Source: UBA1127 sp965116355
Lineage (GTDB): Bacteria; Chloroflexota; Dehalococcoidia; Lucifugimonadales; UBA1127
Direction: 5' to 3'
Assembly: GCA_965116355.1 (NCBI GenBank)
Contig: OZ220679.1
Coordinates: 1,798,001 to 1,862,000, forward strand
Length of the DNA: 64,000 nucleotides
Part shown: one piece after another, positions 34,792-43,193 of the stretch
Layout of the letters: each line of letters begins with the position of its first letter
Position numbering within the stretch: position 1 is the first letter of the stretch
Notes under the pieces: model-generated
What the model saw: only the letters and a program-made list of their open reading frames with translations
The model's database searches: none
What the model was told of the DNA's origin: nothing
Program-made: the position numbers and the translations under genes

Positions 34792-36132
34792 ATGACGCAG
34801 AAGGCCGCAACCCTCGAGCGACGGTACGTGGAGGCGTGGAACGACGTCATCGCGGCGGCGTCCGACGTGCCGGCCGAGCTGCGCGCGCTGCGTGAGTCGG
34901 CCATCGCCAAGTTCGAGGAAGTGGGCTTCCCGACGGCGCGGCGGGGCAACGAGGCGTGGAAGTACACGGACGTCGCGCCCATAGCGAGCGCCGTCTTCGA
35001 TGACCTCGTGCCGGCGCCGCCGGTGCGCGTGGCGACTGAGGCGCTGGACCAGCACATCATGGGCGGCTCCGTGTGGAACCGCATGGTCTTCGTGGACGGG
35101 CACTGGGTGCCGTCGCTCACGTCGCTGCCGTCGCTGCCGCCGCAGGTGACGGTGACGAGCCTGGCCAGGGCGATGGCGCTGCACCCGCACCTGGTTCGCG
35201 ACCTCGGCCACTACCAGTCCTACGACGAGAGCGGCTTCACGGCGCTGAACACGGCCTTCCTGCGGGACGGCGCCGTGCTCATCGTGCCGCACGATACTGT
35301 GGTGGAGGAGCCGATTCACTTCATCTACCTGTCGTCGTCCGAGGGGCGGTCATCGGTGACGCAACCGCGGACGCTGGTGTCCATGGGGCGGAACGCGAAG
35401 GCAGCGGTCATCGAGAGCTACGGCGCGCTGACGGACTCCGCGTCGCTCACCAACGCCGTGTCCGAGTACGTCCTCGACGAGGGGGCGCACCTCGACGCGT
35501 GGCGGCTACAGCAGCACTCGGCGGAGGCGTACCACGTCGGGTCGGCGCAGGTGCGGCTCGGACGGAACAGCCGGTTCACGTCGGGCGCCTTCGACTTCGG
35601 TGGCGCCATCGCGCGGCACACACTGAGCGTCGCGCTGGAAGGCGAGGGGAGCGAGTGTACGCTCTACGGCCTCTACATGACCAACGGCGGCCAGCACGTC
35701 GACAACCAGGTGATCGTCAACCACGTTGCGCCGCACACCACCAGCGAGCAGATCTACAAGGGCGTGCTGAACGGGAAGTCCCGAGGGGTCTTCCACGGCA
35801 GCATCACCGTGCAGCAGACGGCGCAGAAGACGAACGCCAAGCAGACCGACAGGAACCTGCTGCTGTCGGACGAGGCGGAGGTGGACACCAAGCCCGCCCT
35901 GTGGATCTACGCGGACGACGTCCGCTGCGGGCACGGCGCAGCCTGCGGCAAGCTGGACGACGGCGCGCTCTTCTACCTGCAGAGCCGGGGCATCGACGAG
36001 GCGTCGGCGCGGCGCATGCTGGTCCACGGCTTCGCGAACGAGGTGCTGGACCACGTGGGGCTGACGCCGCTGCGCGTGCACCTGGAACAGCTCATCACCG
36101 CGACACTTCGGTCATCGGAGAGGCACGCATGA
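34792..36132 (+). CDS. sufD: Fe-S cluster assembly protein SufD
   Basis: This 446-aa SufB paralogue completes the SufBC2D complex. It has R-R-G-N-E-A-W-K-Y-T-D near residue 44, then T-L-Y-G-L-Y-M-T-N-G-G-Q-H-V-D-N near 286, K-T-N-A-K-Q-T-D-R-N-L-L-L-S near 345 and G-A-A-C-G-K-L-D near 382. The catalytic-core His (G-G-Q-H) is present. Its stop overlaps the sufS start by 4 bases (ATGA). Confidence 0.95.
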   Translation: MTQKAATLERRYVEAWNDVIAAASDVPAELRALRESAIAKFEEVGFPTARRGNEAWKYTDVAPIASAVFDDLVPAPPVRVATEALDQHIMGGSVWNRMVFVDGHWVPSLTSLPSLPPQVTVTSLARAMALHPHLVRDLGHYQSYDESGFTALNTAFLRDGAVLIVPHDTVVEEPIHFIYLSSSEGRSSVTQPRTLVSMGRNAKAAVIESYGALTDSASLTNAVSEYVLDEGAHLDAWRLQQHSAEAYHVGSAQVRLGRNSRFTSGAFDFGGAIARHTLSVALEGEGSECTLYGLYMTNGGQHVDNQVIVNHVAPHTTSEQIYKGVLNGKSRGVFHGSITVQQTAQKTNAKQTDRNLLLSDEAEVDTKPALWIYADDVRCGHGAACGKLDDGALFYLQSRGIDEASARRMLVHGFANEVLDHVGLTPLRVHLEQLITATLRSSERHA

Positions 36133-37358
36133 CCTCGCATCCATTCGACGTGGAGGCTGTCCGCAGGGACTTCCCCATCCTGAGCCGGGAGGTCGCCGGG
36201 AAGCCGCTCGTGTACCTCGACAGTGCGGCGACGAGCCAGAAGCCGCAGGCCGTCATCGACGCGCTGGCGGCCTACTACAGCGGCATGAACGCCAACGTGC
36301 ACCGGGGCGTGCACACGCTGAGCCAGGAGGCCACCGAGGCGTACGAGGGCGCCCGCGCCAAGGTGCGGCAGCTCATCAACGCCGCCGAGGACGCGGAAAT
36401 CGTGTTCACGCGCGGCACCACGGAGGGCATCAACCTGGTGGCGCACTCGCTGGGCGCGCAGCGCGTGGTCGAGGGCAGCGAGGTCATCGTCTCGAACATG
36501 GAGCACCACTCGAACGTGGTGCCGTGGCAGATCCTGTGCGAGGAGCGGGGCGCGCGGCTGCGCGTTGTGCCGATCAACGAGGACGGCGAGCTGTTGATGG
36601 ACGAGTACGAGGCGATGCTGGGGCCGCAGACGGCGCTGGTCTCCATCGTGCACATGAGCAACGCGCTGGGCACCATCAACCCGGCGAAGGACATCGTCGC
36701 ACTGGCGCACGCGCACGGCGTGCCGGTGCTGCTGGACGGCGCGCAGGCCATCCCGCACCTGCCCGTCGACGTGGGTGGGCTGGACTGCGACTTCTACGCC
36801 TTCTCCGGCCACAAGCTCTTCGGGCCGACGGGCATCGGCGTGCTGTACGGCAAGCGCGAGTGGCTGGAACAGATGCCCCCGTACCAGGGCGGCGGCGACA
36901 TGATCAAATCGGTCACGTTCGAGCGGACCATCTACAACGACCTGCCGTACAAGTTCGAGGCGGGGACGCCGCACATTGCGGGCGTCGTCGGGCTCGGCGC
37001 GGCGATCGACTACGTGAACGGCATCGGCCTGGAGCGGGCGGCCGCGTACGAGCACGAGCTGCTGGAGTACGGGACGGAGCAGCTGCAGGCTATTGGAGGG
37101 CTGCGGCTCATCGGCACGGCGCGGCACAAGGCGAGCGTGCTCTCCTTCGTGCTGGACGGCATTCACCCCCACGATATCGGCACGATCCTCGACACGCAGG
37201 GCATCGCCATCCGCACGGGGCACCACTGCACGCAGCCGCTGATGCAGCGGTTCCAGATCCCGGCGACCGCCCGGGCGTCGCTCGCGTTCTACAACACGAA
37301 GTCGGAGATCGACGCGCTGGTGGAGGGCATCCACAAGACGTTTGAGGTGTTCAGCTAG
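36129..37358 (+). CDS. sufS: cysteine desulfurase SufS
   Basis: This 409-aa PLP enzyme takes sulfur from cysteine as a persulfide for cluster assembly. The PLP lysine is K229 in S-G-H-K-L-F-G-P-T-G, with the D-G-A-Q motif upstream near 203, and the sulfur-accepting cysteine is C367 in T-G-H-H-C-T-Q-P. Both identify the class II (SufS/CsdA) type. The N-terminus L-D-S-A-A-T-S-Q-K-P is typical. It is coupled to sufD by ATGA and to sufU by a TAGTG junction. Confidence 0.97.
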   Translation: MTSHPFDVEAVRRDFPILSREVAGKPLVYLDSAATSQKPQAVIDALAAYYSGMNANVHRGVHTLSQEATEAYEGARAKVRQLINAAEDAEIVFTRGTTEGINLVAHSLGAQRVVEGSEVIVSNMEHHSNVVPWQILCEERGARLRVVPINEDGELLMDEYEAMLGPQTALVSIVHMSNALGTINPAKDIVALAHAHGVPVLLDGAQAIPHLPVDVGGLDCDFYAFSGHKLFGPTGIGVLYGKREWLEQMPPYQGGGDMIKSVTFERTIYNDLPYKFEAGTPHIAGVVGLGAAIDYVNGIGLERAAAYEHELLEYGTEQLQAIGGLRLIGTARHKASVLSFVLDGIHPHDIGTILDTQGIAIRTGHHCTQPLMQRFQIPATARASLAFYNTKSEIDALVEGIHKTFEVFS

Positions 37359-37813
37359 TGAGTGACCTTGTCGAGCTGTACCAGGAGCTGGTGCTGGACC
37401 ACAACAACCGCCCGCGCAACAAGCGGACGATGGAGGACGCCAGCAGCACGGCCGACGGCTACAACCCGCTGTGCGGCGACCAGGTGTCCGTCTTCCTGAA
37501 GGTGGAGGACGGCGTCATCGCGGACGTGTCCTTCCAGGGCGTCGGGTGCGCCATCTCGCAGTCGTCGGCGTCGATGATGACGCAGAACGTGAAGGGCAAG
37601 ACGGTCGAGGAGGCCGAGGCGCTGTTCGAGGTGTTCCACGGCATGGTGACCCGCGACCCGGGCGCGGAGGTCGACTCCGAGAGCCTCGGCGAGCTGGAGG
37701 CGCTGGCCGGGGTGTGCGCCTTTCCCAACCGCATCAAGTGCGCGAGCCTTGCCTGGCACACCATGGCCGCGTCGCTGAACGGCAAGCAGCAAGAGCAGGT
37801 AACGACGGAGTAG
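37358..37813 (+). CDS. sufU: SufU-type sulfur transfer/scaffold protein
   Basis: This 151-aa IscU-like protein receives sulfur from SufS in Gram-positive-type systems. Its ligands are C39 with D41 (N-P-L-C-G-D), C64 (G-V-G-C-A-I-S) and C120/C128 (G-V-C-A-F-P-N-R-I-K-C). The longer insert between C64 and C120 is characteristic of SufU rather than IscU. Translation starts at GTG 37358, which shares the last G of sufS's TAG stop. Confidence 0.93.
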   Translation: MSDLVELYQELVLDHNNRPRNKRTMEDASSTADGYNPLCGDQVSVFLKVEDGVIADVSFQGVGCAISQSSASMMTQNVKGKTVEEAEALFEVFHGMVTRDPGAEVDSESLGELEALAGVCAFPNRIKCASLAWHTMAASLNGKQQEQVTTE

Positions 37814-37850
37814 CAGGGGCCCGGCGAGGCGCCGGGGCAAGGAGGGGGCT

Positions 37851-38300
37851 ATGCACATACCGGTGAAGGTCGACTACGCGGTCAGGGCCCTCGTCGCGCT
37901 TGCCCAACACCAGGGCCGGGGGCCGGTGCACGCCACCGAGGTCGCCCGGACGATGGCGATGCCGGAGCCCTACCTGAATCACATCCTGCACACCCTCAGC
38001 AAGCACGGCTTCACCACCACGATGCGCGGCCCCCTGGGCGGGCACATGCTGGCGAAGAAGCCGGCCGACATCAACCTGGCCATGGTCATGTCGGCGTTTG
38101 ACGAGTCAAACGCGCTGGTGAGTTGCCTCGACGACGAGAACGCCTGCACGCTGTCCGACTGCTGCGCGCAGCGGAACGTGTGGCAGTCTGTGGAAGACGC
38201 AATCAACGAGATTCTCGAACGGACGAGCATCGCGGACCTGGTCGTGCCTGCGCGGCCGGCGTTCGTGGACGCGCCCAAGCGGGCGGTGCGTCAGGCGTAG
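37851..38300 (+). CDS. Rrf2-family transcriptional regulator
   Basis: This 149-aa winged-helix protein is Rrf2-like. It opens with V-D-Y-A-V-R-A-L-V-A-L-A, and the DNA-reading region is M-P-E-P-Y-L-N-H-I-L-H-T-L near residues 37-49, followed by the R-G-P-L-G-G wing near 59. Cysteines C92, C99, C104 and C105 could hold a [2Fe-2S] cluster, close to the IscR pattern (C92, C98, C104), so it may sense cluster status. Being the last gene of the suf operon, it probably autoregulates it through the inverted repeat at 32417-32433. It functionally resembles IscR/SufR, but the exact identity is open. Confidence 0.85.
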   Translation: MHIPVKVDYAVRALVALAQHQGRGPVHATEVARTMAMPEPYLNHILHTLSKHGFTTTMRGPLGGHMLAKKPADINLAMVMSAFDESNALVSCLDDENACTLSDCCAQRNVWQSVEDAINEILERTSIADLVVPARPAFVDAPKRAVRQA

Positions 38301-38341
38301 CGGCTCAACACACGTAGTACGGCAGCGAGCCGTTCGTTGGA

Positions 38342-38367
38342 CCCTTCGAGGGCCTCAGGGCGAACGG
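38342..38367. repeat. family B repeat
   Basis: CCCTTCGAGGGC is followed by CTCAGGGCGAACGG in the gap after the Rrf2 gene. Confidence 0.6.
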
Positions 38368-38388
38368 CTCGTTTGGCGCGGCGGAGGG

Positions 38389-39003
38389 CTAGGGCGCCCC
38401 TACCTCGACGCTGTACGTCTCCGCGATGGCCTGCGCCATCTCGACGCCGGGCCGGCCGGCCCACTCCGACGACGGCTTGCCTGTCTCGAGCGACTTCAGC
38501 CGCGCCAGCGCCGCTTTCTCGTGTTCCTTGCAGACCCACTCGACCCACCCCTCGCCGTGCCCGGGCGCCAGCGCGACCGATGCCTCGAATGGGAGCAGCC
38601 TCGGTTTCTCCGCGGACCCGCACCACGTGCAGTGGCCGTAGGCGACGTCGATGGGGTAGGCGAACTGGCCGCGGTAGCCGGTCACGTGCTCGATGACGGT
38701 GCCCCACAGCGCGACTCGCCCGACGACGCCCATGGCGTGGGTGACGGTGCTTGGGGCCTCGCGGTAGGCGTAGATGCCGCACTTGTTGTCGTTGCCGGGG
38801 CAGGACTCGCACTCGCAGGCGGGCGGGCGCATCTCGCGGTAGCCGCAGCGGGCCTCCATCGGGCGCAGGGGAAACCACTCGCCGAGGGCGGACGCGGCGG
38901 CGACGCTGTGCAGCGACAGGCCGCCCGGCGACGACCACACGCGCCAGGTGCGCCATGCAGTGACGTAGCCGAGCCGGGTTTCTATGGGTGAGGCTTCCGT
39001 CAT
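38389..39003 (-). CDS. conserved Cys-rich hypothetical protein
   Basis: This 204-aa protein has C-E-C-E-S-C-P-G-N-D-N-K-C-G-I-Y-A near residues 62-78, then V-A-L-W-G-T-V-I-E-H-V-T-G-Y-R-G-Q-F-A-Y-P near 97-117, C-T-W-C near 124-127 and V-C-K-E-H near 156. The C-G-I-Y-A...W-G-x-V-x-E-H...G-Y-R...A-Y-P arrangement recurs in uncharacterised bacterial proteins I have seen, and the cysteine pairs suggest zinc binding. No enzymatic role can be assigned. It stands alone on the minus strand between the suf operon and a broken HEPN gene. Confidence 0.65.
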   Translation of the reverse strand: MTEASPIETRLGYVTAWRTWRVWSSPGGLSLHSVAAASALGEWFPLRPMEARCGYREMRPPACECESCPGNDNKCGIYAYREAPSTVTHAMGVVGRVALWGTVIEHVTGYRGQFAYPIDVAYGHCTWCGSAEKPRLLPFEASVALAPGHGEGWVEWVCKEHEKAALARLKSLETGKPSSEWAGRPGVEMAQAIAETYSVEVGAP

Positions 39004-39030
39004 GGGGACCCGCCCCTTCGCGCCGGGGGC

Positions 39031-39389
39031 TTATGTCTCAGCGAGGATGGCGTCCATCCGGTCAACGAAGTCCGCCACATCCGACAAGCGGACATGCACG
39101 TCCTCCGCATCCAGGTGCCCATCGTAGAAGTTCGAGTGCAGTTCCCCGGCGGCGTCAAACATGAGCCGCAGTTCCCTGTCACTGGCCTCTTCTGCGACCT
39201 GTCGCACAACCTTGAAGAGAGAGGGATGGCGGTGGTGCTCCCAGCCCCGTGCATCCGCAACGGCCTTCACCATCTGCGAGGCAGCACCCCACCCCTTTTC
39301 AGAGGCTGTCGCAGGTCTCCCTTTCCAAACTCTTCCTCAGCCTGGGCCAGAAAAACCCTGCTCTGATCCTGATGTGACGGGCGGTTCAT
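39031..39389 (-). pseudogene. frameshifted PaREP1-like HEPN-domain gene
   Basis: Starting at the ATG at 39389 (GGGAG upstream), the frame reads S-R-V-F-L-A-Q-A-E-E-E-F-G-K-G-D-L-R-Q and then runs into a stop. Moving one base restores A-S-E-K-G-W-G-A-A-S-Q-M-V-K-A-V-A, which continues to the stop at 39031 (L-H-S-N-F-Y-D-G...F-V-D-R-M). Together these are a complete small HEPN/PaREP1-type protein of about 119 aa, interrupted by a single missing base near 39316-39320. It is either a real frameshift or a sequencing or assembly error. The downstream part alone would start at a GTG without a good site. Confidence 0.75.
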
Positions 39390-39442
39390 GCGTACTCCCT
39401 GTTCTCAGGTCTGGATCCTCACTCTCCACTATACCCCATCGC

Positions 39443-39577
39443 CTACCGTGCGGGCGCGGGCTCCCTGGTTGGCGTCGCGGGCGCCGGGGGCGCGGCGGGG
39501 GCCGAGCGGCGCTCGGGCACGGGGGTCTCGAGCGGCCAGTACTCGATCTTGCGCTGGGGCTCGCCGATGGCTCCCAT
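39443..39577 (-). CDS. 44-aa Pro/Ala-rich microprotein
   Basis: AAGGAG stands 5 bases before an ATG at 39577. The protein starts M-G-A-I-G-E-P-Q-R-K-I-E-Y-W-P-L-E and then becomes a Pro/Ala-rich tail (P-A-P-A-T-P-T-R-E-P). It follows a 66-aa membrane microprotein and a luciferase-like monooxygenase on the same strand, so it may be part of their operon. I know no function. Confidence 0.5.
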   Translation of the reverse strand: MGAIGEPQRKIEYWPLETPVPERRSAPAAPPAPATPTREPAPAR

Positions 39578-39605
39578 GGGGACTCCTTTCGCGCCGCACT
39601 GACGG

Positions 39606-39806
39606 CTAGAGCATGACGAAGAACAGCACGGCCAGGGCGATGCCGACCAAGACCGCGCCGATGACGGCAATCTCGATGATGTTGAGCGCGTGGAGGTGGC
39701 CGCCGAGGCCCCTTTCGCGGTGACCGGGCGACGACTGCATGTTGCGCTCGACCTCGTTGCGGTTGAACGGGTCGTGCTGCGGGAGATGCGGTGCGCCAAA
39801 CTCCAT
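39606..39806 (-). CDS. 66-aa single-pass membrane microprotein
   Basis: The ATG at 39806 has GGAGG 6 bases upstream. The N-terminal half is polar, with D-P-F-N-R-N-E-V-E-R-N near residue 12. The C-terminal half is one transmembrane helix (I-I-E-I-A-V-I-G-A-V-L-V-G-I-A-L-A-V-L-F). It lies 19 bases after the luciferase-like gene and 28 bases before the Pro/Ala-rich microprotein. A role as membrane anchor or partner for the monooxygenase is a guess. Confidence 0.55.
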   Translation of the reverse strand: MEFGAPHLPQHDPFNRNEVERNMQSSPGHRERGLGGHLHALNIIEIAVIGAVLVGIALAVLFFVML

Positions 39807-39825
39807 GTCCGCCTCCCTCCCGTCC

Positions 39826-40890
39826 CTATGCCGGCGCACCCACGGCGCCGGCCAGGCCCACCTTGTCGCGGAACTGCGGCATGACGTCGCGGGCAAAGCG
39901 CTCCATGGACTTCATCACATCGGCGTGGGGCAGCCGGCCGATGGCGAAGACGCAGTTGAGGTACGTGATGCCGGTGTTGTCCAGCACGCGCTGCACCTTC
40001 CGCTCGACGGTCTCCGCGTCGCCGAAGAGGATCCACTCGTCGTACATGAGGTCCGGCGGGGGCTCGTTGGGCTGCGGCTGCTCGACGGCGAGGCCCTTCT
40101 CGACGATCTGGGTGTTGGCGCGGAGGGCGCCGGCGGAGCGCAGGTGCCACAGCGCGTTCTGCGTCTGGGCGCGGGCCGCGGCGTCGTTCTCGCCCACGTG
40201 CACCTGCGACTGGATGACGAACTCCTGCGGCCAGCCGAGGCCGGACTCGTTGACGGCGTCGCGGAAGACTTGCCAGCTCTGCAGGACGCGGTCGGACGGG
40301 GCGCTGGAGCCGCCGGTGATGCACTTGTAGCCGCGCTTCACCGCGTCGACGATGCTGCCCGGCGACTGGGCCGCGATCCAGAGCGGCGGGTGCGGCTGCT
40401 GCAGGGGCCGGGGGAAGATGGTGGTCTCCGGGAAGGAGAAGTGTTCGCCGCTGTAGCTGGACGTGTCCTGCTTCCACGCGGCCAGCATGATCTCGAGGGC
40501 CTCGTCGAACATGGCGCGGTTCTCGTTGAGCTCGAGGCCGAGGCGCTCGAACTCGTAGCGCTGGTAGCCGCGGCCGAGGCCGACGTCGAGACGGCCCTCG
40601 GTGAGGTGGTCGGCGAGGGCGATGTCCTCGGCGAGGCGCAGGGGGTGGTAGAGGGGCAGCACGACGACGGCGGTGCCGATGCGGACGCGCTTGGTCTGGG
40701 CGGCCACCTTGACGGCGAAGGAGAGGGGGTTGGGGCCGTAGCCGTAGCTGGAGAAGTGGTGCTCGGCGAGCCAGACGGCATCGAAGCCGAGCTCATCCGC
40801 GAGGCGGGCCTGCTCCAGCGCGTTGTGGTAGACCTCGGCCGCGGGCTTCATGTCCGGGGAGTGCAATAGCAGGAAAACGCCGAACTTCAT
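39826..40890 (-). CDS. luciferase-like (LLM class) flavin-dependent monooxygenase
   Basis: This 354-aa protein is close to the bacterial luciferase alpha-like group. It has F-D-A-V-W-L-A-E-H-H-F near residue 38, I-G-T-A-V-V-V-L-P-L-Y-H-P near 71, A-E-D-I-A-L-A-D-H near 87, G-L-G-R-G-Y near 104 and P-P-L-W-I-A-A-Q-S-P-G near 169. It should oxidise an organic substrate with reduced flavin and O2. AGGAGG lies just before the ATG. Two microprotein genes follow closely on the same strand. No flavin reductase is adjacent. Confidence 0.88.
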   Translation of the reverse strand: MKFGVFLLLHSPDMKPAAEVYHNALEQARLADELGFDAVWLAEHHFSSYGYGPNPLSFAVKVAAQTKRVRIGTAVVVLPLYHPLRLAEDIALADHLTEGRLDVGLGRGYQRYEFERLGLELNENRAMFDEALEIMLAAWKQDTSSYSGEHFSFPETTIFPRPLQQPHPPLWIAAQSPGSIVDAVKRGYKCITGGSSAPSDRVLQSWQVFRDAVNESGLGWPQEFVIQSQVHVGENDAAARAQTQNALWHLRSAGALRANTQIVEKGLAVEQPQPNEPPPDLMYDEWILFGDAETVERKVQRVLDNTGITYLNCVFAIGRLPHADVMKSMERFARDVMPQFRDKVGLAGAVGAPA

Positions 40891-41025
40891 GGTCCTCCTG
40901 GGCCGCCGATTCGCCTCTCGCCGGGGCGCGGGTACAGGATAGTCCCGCGGGGGCTGTACCGCAAATGTTGGGGGCCGGCAGGGGCCGGCGGGCGACTCGC
41001 GAGTCGCCCCTGCGGAGGGGAATTG

Positions 41026-41225
41026 AGTTGTGTTTCCGGGTGTTTTGGATTGAGTTTTTTTCGTTTCCAGATACGGAAAGGCCCGATAACGACTGGAACG
41101 ACTGCCGGCGGTCCGTAGCTGGAAGGGGGTTGAGTTGCATTGAGTTGTATTGACTTGCGGGAGGCAATTCGTATGGAGAAAGGGTTGAGTTGCATTGAGT
41201 TGCGGAAGTCAATGACAGGCGTGGG
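41026..41225. repeat. AT-richer element with a T7 run and TTGAGTTGCA units
   Basis: GAGTTTTTTTCG, GATAACGACTGG, GTCCGTAGCTGGAA and several TTGAGTTGCA or TTGAGTTGTA copies lie within 200 bases. Parts (GATWACGACTGG, TCCGTAGCTGGAA, a 7-base A/T run) are shared with 14880-15025. Confidence 0.5.
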
Positions 41226-41330
41226 AGGCGTGGCTGTTCGCGGGGAGTGAGGGGCGTATCGATCAGGCATGGGGGGGGCGGGGCGGATGGTCGAGGAGGC
41301 GGCGGCAGGGGGCTGGCGGACGGGGCCCGG

Positions 41331-41598
41331 TTTGTGGGGGTTCCCGCCTGCGCGGGAACGACGGGGGTTCTGGGCACCGGCTTTCGCCGGTGAAACGATG
41401 GAGTTGGGGACGGGGTCAGGGCGACCCTTCGACAAGCTCAGGGCGAGCGGATTGAGGGACGCTCCGTTTGTTGGGGTTCCTGCCTGCGCAGGAACGACGG
41501 GGTTCTGGGCACCGGCTTTCGCCGGTGAAACGATGGAGTTGGGGACGGGGTCAGGGCAAACGGGGTATCGAGGTTCCCGCCTGCGCGGGAACGACGGG
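41331..41598. repeat. alternating array of family A and family C palindromes
   Basis: The order is A (41331-41365), C (41368-41402), B (41425-41450), A (41466-41500), C (41503-41536), A (41571-41598). The A-C pair occurs twice with its linker and downstream TGGAGTTGGGGACGGGG conserved, so a composite unit was duplicated. Confidence 0.65.
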
Positions 41599-41662
41599 GC
41601 CAGTATGACGGAAGGGCTCCCGCGTCGCGGGAGCCCTTTCTCCATGCTCGGGTGAGTCTGGA

Positions 41663-42997
41663 CTATTGCACCGATGAGAGGCCGGGGTGCTTGACGAAGG
41701 CCTTGCGCAGCTCAGACGTGCCCTCAAGCCAGTCGGTCTCCTTGGGCAGGACCACGCCGCCGGAGCGGAGAGCGTAGAGCTCGGGCTGGTCGACCGGCTT
41801 GGGGGCGATGCCCTCCTGCAAGTCGCGCGCCGCGTTCATCAGGCGACGGCGGGTCTTGATGACCATGGTGTCGCTGGTGCCAAGGTGCTCCTTGGTGCGG
41901 TCGACGATGGCCCCCATCGCCTCCGTGACCACCTGGTCCTGCAGGTAGATGCCGTCGATGCCGGTGAAGTTCTGGCCGGTCTTCTGGGCCTCGCGGTCGA
42001 TCAGGTAGTCGTTGTCCGCGTTCTGCGTGAGGTTCCAGCGGTCGTACCAGCCGGTGCCGTTGGGGATGTACGAGGCCGCCCCGGTCTTGCCATCGATGTT
42101 GACGCCCCTGCGCGGCGGGGCTGAGCCACCCTGGCCGGCCGAGTTACCCTGCCTGGTGCTGGGGACCATCATGTTCCAGAACATGGTGTGATCGTCGTCG
42201 ATGGGCACCCAGGCCCGGGCGAGGATCTGTACGCCGAGAACGCCGGTGGGGATCATGGTGTAGAAGGGCAGCAGGAAGTGCGCGAAGCGCCAGTAGTAGT
42301 TGCCTTCAGATGCGTCGCGGTAGGCGGCGTAGCTGGTGCCGTAGTCCGTGTCCATGATCTTGTAGCGGGGGTTGCGAACGTTGACGGTGTAGTAGTCGAA
42401 GGAGCCGGGGACGGTGCCCTCAGGGTCGACGGCGCCGAGGTGCAGGAAGCCGAGGTGGGAGGTGTCGATGTCACCCTCCAGCGCCTGCACGAAGTTGCAG
42501 CTTCGCATGACGTTCGCGATAGCCCACTCGCCCTCGGGGACCATGTTGGCCTCCAGGTCCGGCAGGGGCGGGAGCTCGGCGCGGGGGCCCATGTACGTCC
42601 AGATGACGCCGTTGCGCTCACGGCAGGGGTAGGCCTTGATCTTGACCTTGTCCTTGAAGTTGGACTCGGCCGGCTCGGAGGGCATGTCGACGCAGTCGCC
42701 GTTCACGTCGAACTTCCAGCCGTGGTATACACAGCGGAGGCCGGACTCCTCGTTCCGGCCGAAGAAAAGGCTGGCCCGCCGGTGGGGGCAGTTGTTGTCG
42801 ACGAGGCCCACGTCGCCATTGGTGTCGCGGAAGGCGACCAGCTCCTCGCCGAGCAGCTTGACGCGGACGGGCGGGCAGTCGGGCTCCGGCAACTCGATGG
42901 ACTGGACCGCAGGGATCCAGAACTGGCGCATGAGGTCACCCATCGGCGTGCCGGGACCAACCTGGGTCAGCAGCGCATTGTCTAGGGCCGTCAGCAT
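41663..42997 (-). CDS. Rieske non-heme iron oxygenase, large subunit
   Basis: This 444-aa protein is a paralogue of the oxygenase at 3485-4777. Rieske ligands are C70-x-H72 and C89-x2-H92; the mononuclear iron motif is D178-x2-H181-x4-H186, at identical positions. Residues 70-124 differ from the other copy at only a few positions, but from about residue 125 the sequences diverge strongly. The ATG has GGGAGG upstream and a near-consensus promoter. Electron-transfer partners are not adjacent, so a shared reductase is likely (inference). Expected reactions are aromatic hydroxylation or O-demethylation. Confidence 0.9.
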   Translation of the reverse strand: MLTALDNALLTQVGPGTPMGDLMRQFWIPAVQSIELPEPDCPPVRVKLLGEELVAFRDTNGDVGLVDNNCPHRRASLFFGRNEESGLRCVYHGWKFDVNGDCVDMPSEPAESNFKDKVKIKAYPCRERNGVIWTYMGPRAELPPLPDLEANMVPEGEWAIANVMRSCNFVQALEGDIDTSHLGFLHLGAVDPEGTVPGSFDYYTVNVRNPRYKIMDTDYGTSYAAYRDASEGNYYWRFAHFLLPFYTMIPTGVLGVQILARAWVPIDDDHTMFWNMMVPSTRQGNSAGQGGSAPPRRGVNIDGKTGAASYIPNGTGWYDRWNLTQNADNDYLIDREAQKTGQNFTGIDGIYLQDQVVTEAMGAIVDRTKEHLGTSDTMVIKTRRRLMNAARDLQEGIAPKPVDQPELYALRSGGVVLPKETDWLEGTSELRKAFVKHPGLSSVQ

Positions 42998-43036
42998 GTC
43001 ATCCTCCCATGACGTAAATCGCAGGAATCTCGCTCC

Positions 43037-43065
43037 AATCTAGCGTTCAGCGCCGTGCGTGTCAA
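43037..43065 (-). promoter_or_regulatory. strong promoter of the second Rieske gene
   Basis: On the minus strand a perfect TTGACA (43065-43060) is 17 bases before TAGATT (43042-43037, four of six), 40 bases before the ATG. Confidence 0.6.
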
Positions 43066-43124
43066 CGTGCGCGCGAGGGCGCTTGCTGCGTGTACTCGCG
43101 CGAGGGTGCAAACGGCGGGAATGG

Positions 43125-43133
43125 TGATAGAAT
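43125..43133 (+). promoter_or_regulatory. extended -10 promoter of the GatC-like/amidase pair
   Basis: TGATAGAAT has TG one base before a five-of-six -10 box. The predicted start is about 55 bases before the first gene. Confidence 0.4.
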
Positions 43134-43193
43134 CACGGCGCAACACAGGCCGGGCCACGCTACCGCTGTGGCCTGGTGGAAGGATGGCGCGCC

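Larger units (their letters stand above)
40891..41662. other. 772-bp repeat-rich spacer without a credible gene
   Basis: It holds the promoter region of the luciferase-like gene (CCGCAA at 40959-40964 and AGGATA at 40936-40941 read as a 17-spaced minus-strand promoter), family D (40989-41015), an AT-richer stretch at 41026-41225 with a T7 run and TTGAGTTGCATTGAGTTG units, then alternating family A and C copies (41331-41598) and a family B copy (41425-41450). Frames inside lack ribosome sites and family motifs. Confidence 0.7.

Noticed and set aside
41331..41598. CRISPR-like array of spaced repeats
   Set aside because: Spacing is irregular, the units are themselves palindromes from different families, the gaps are conserved rather than unique, and no cas genes are near.
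41269..41655. Possible 128-aa protein in the repeat-rich spacer
   Set aside because: Its repeated peptide segments come directly from the duplicated A-C palindromes, and there is no ribosome site.
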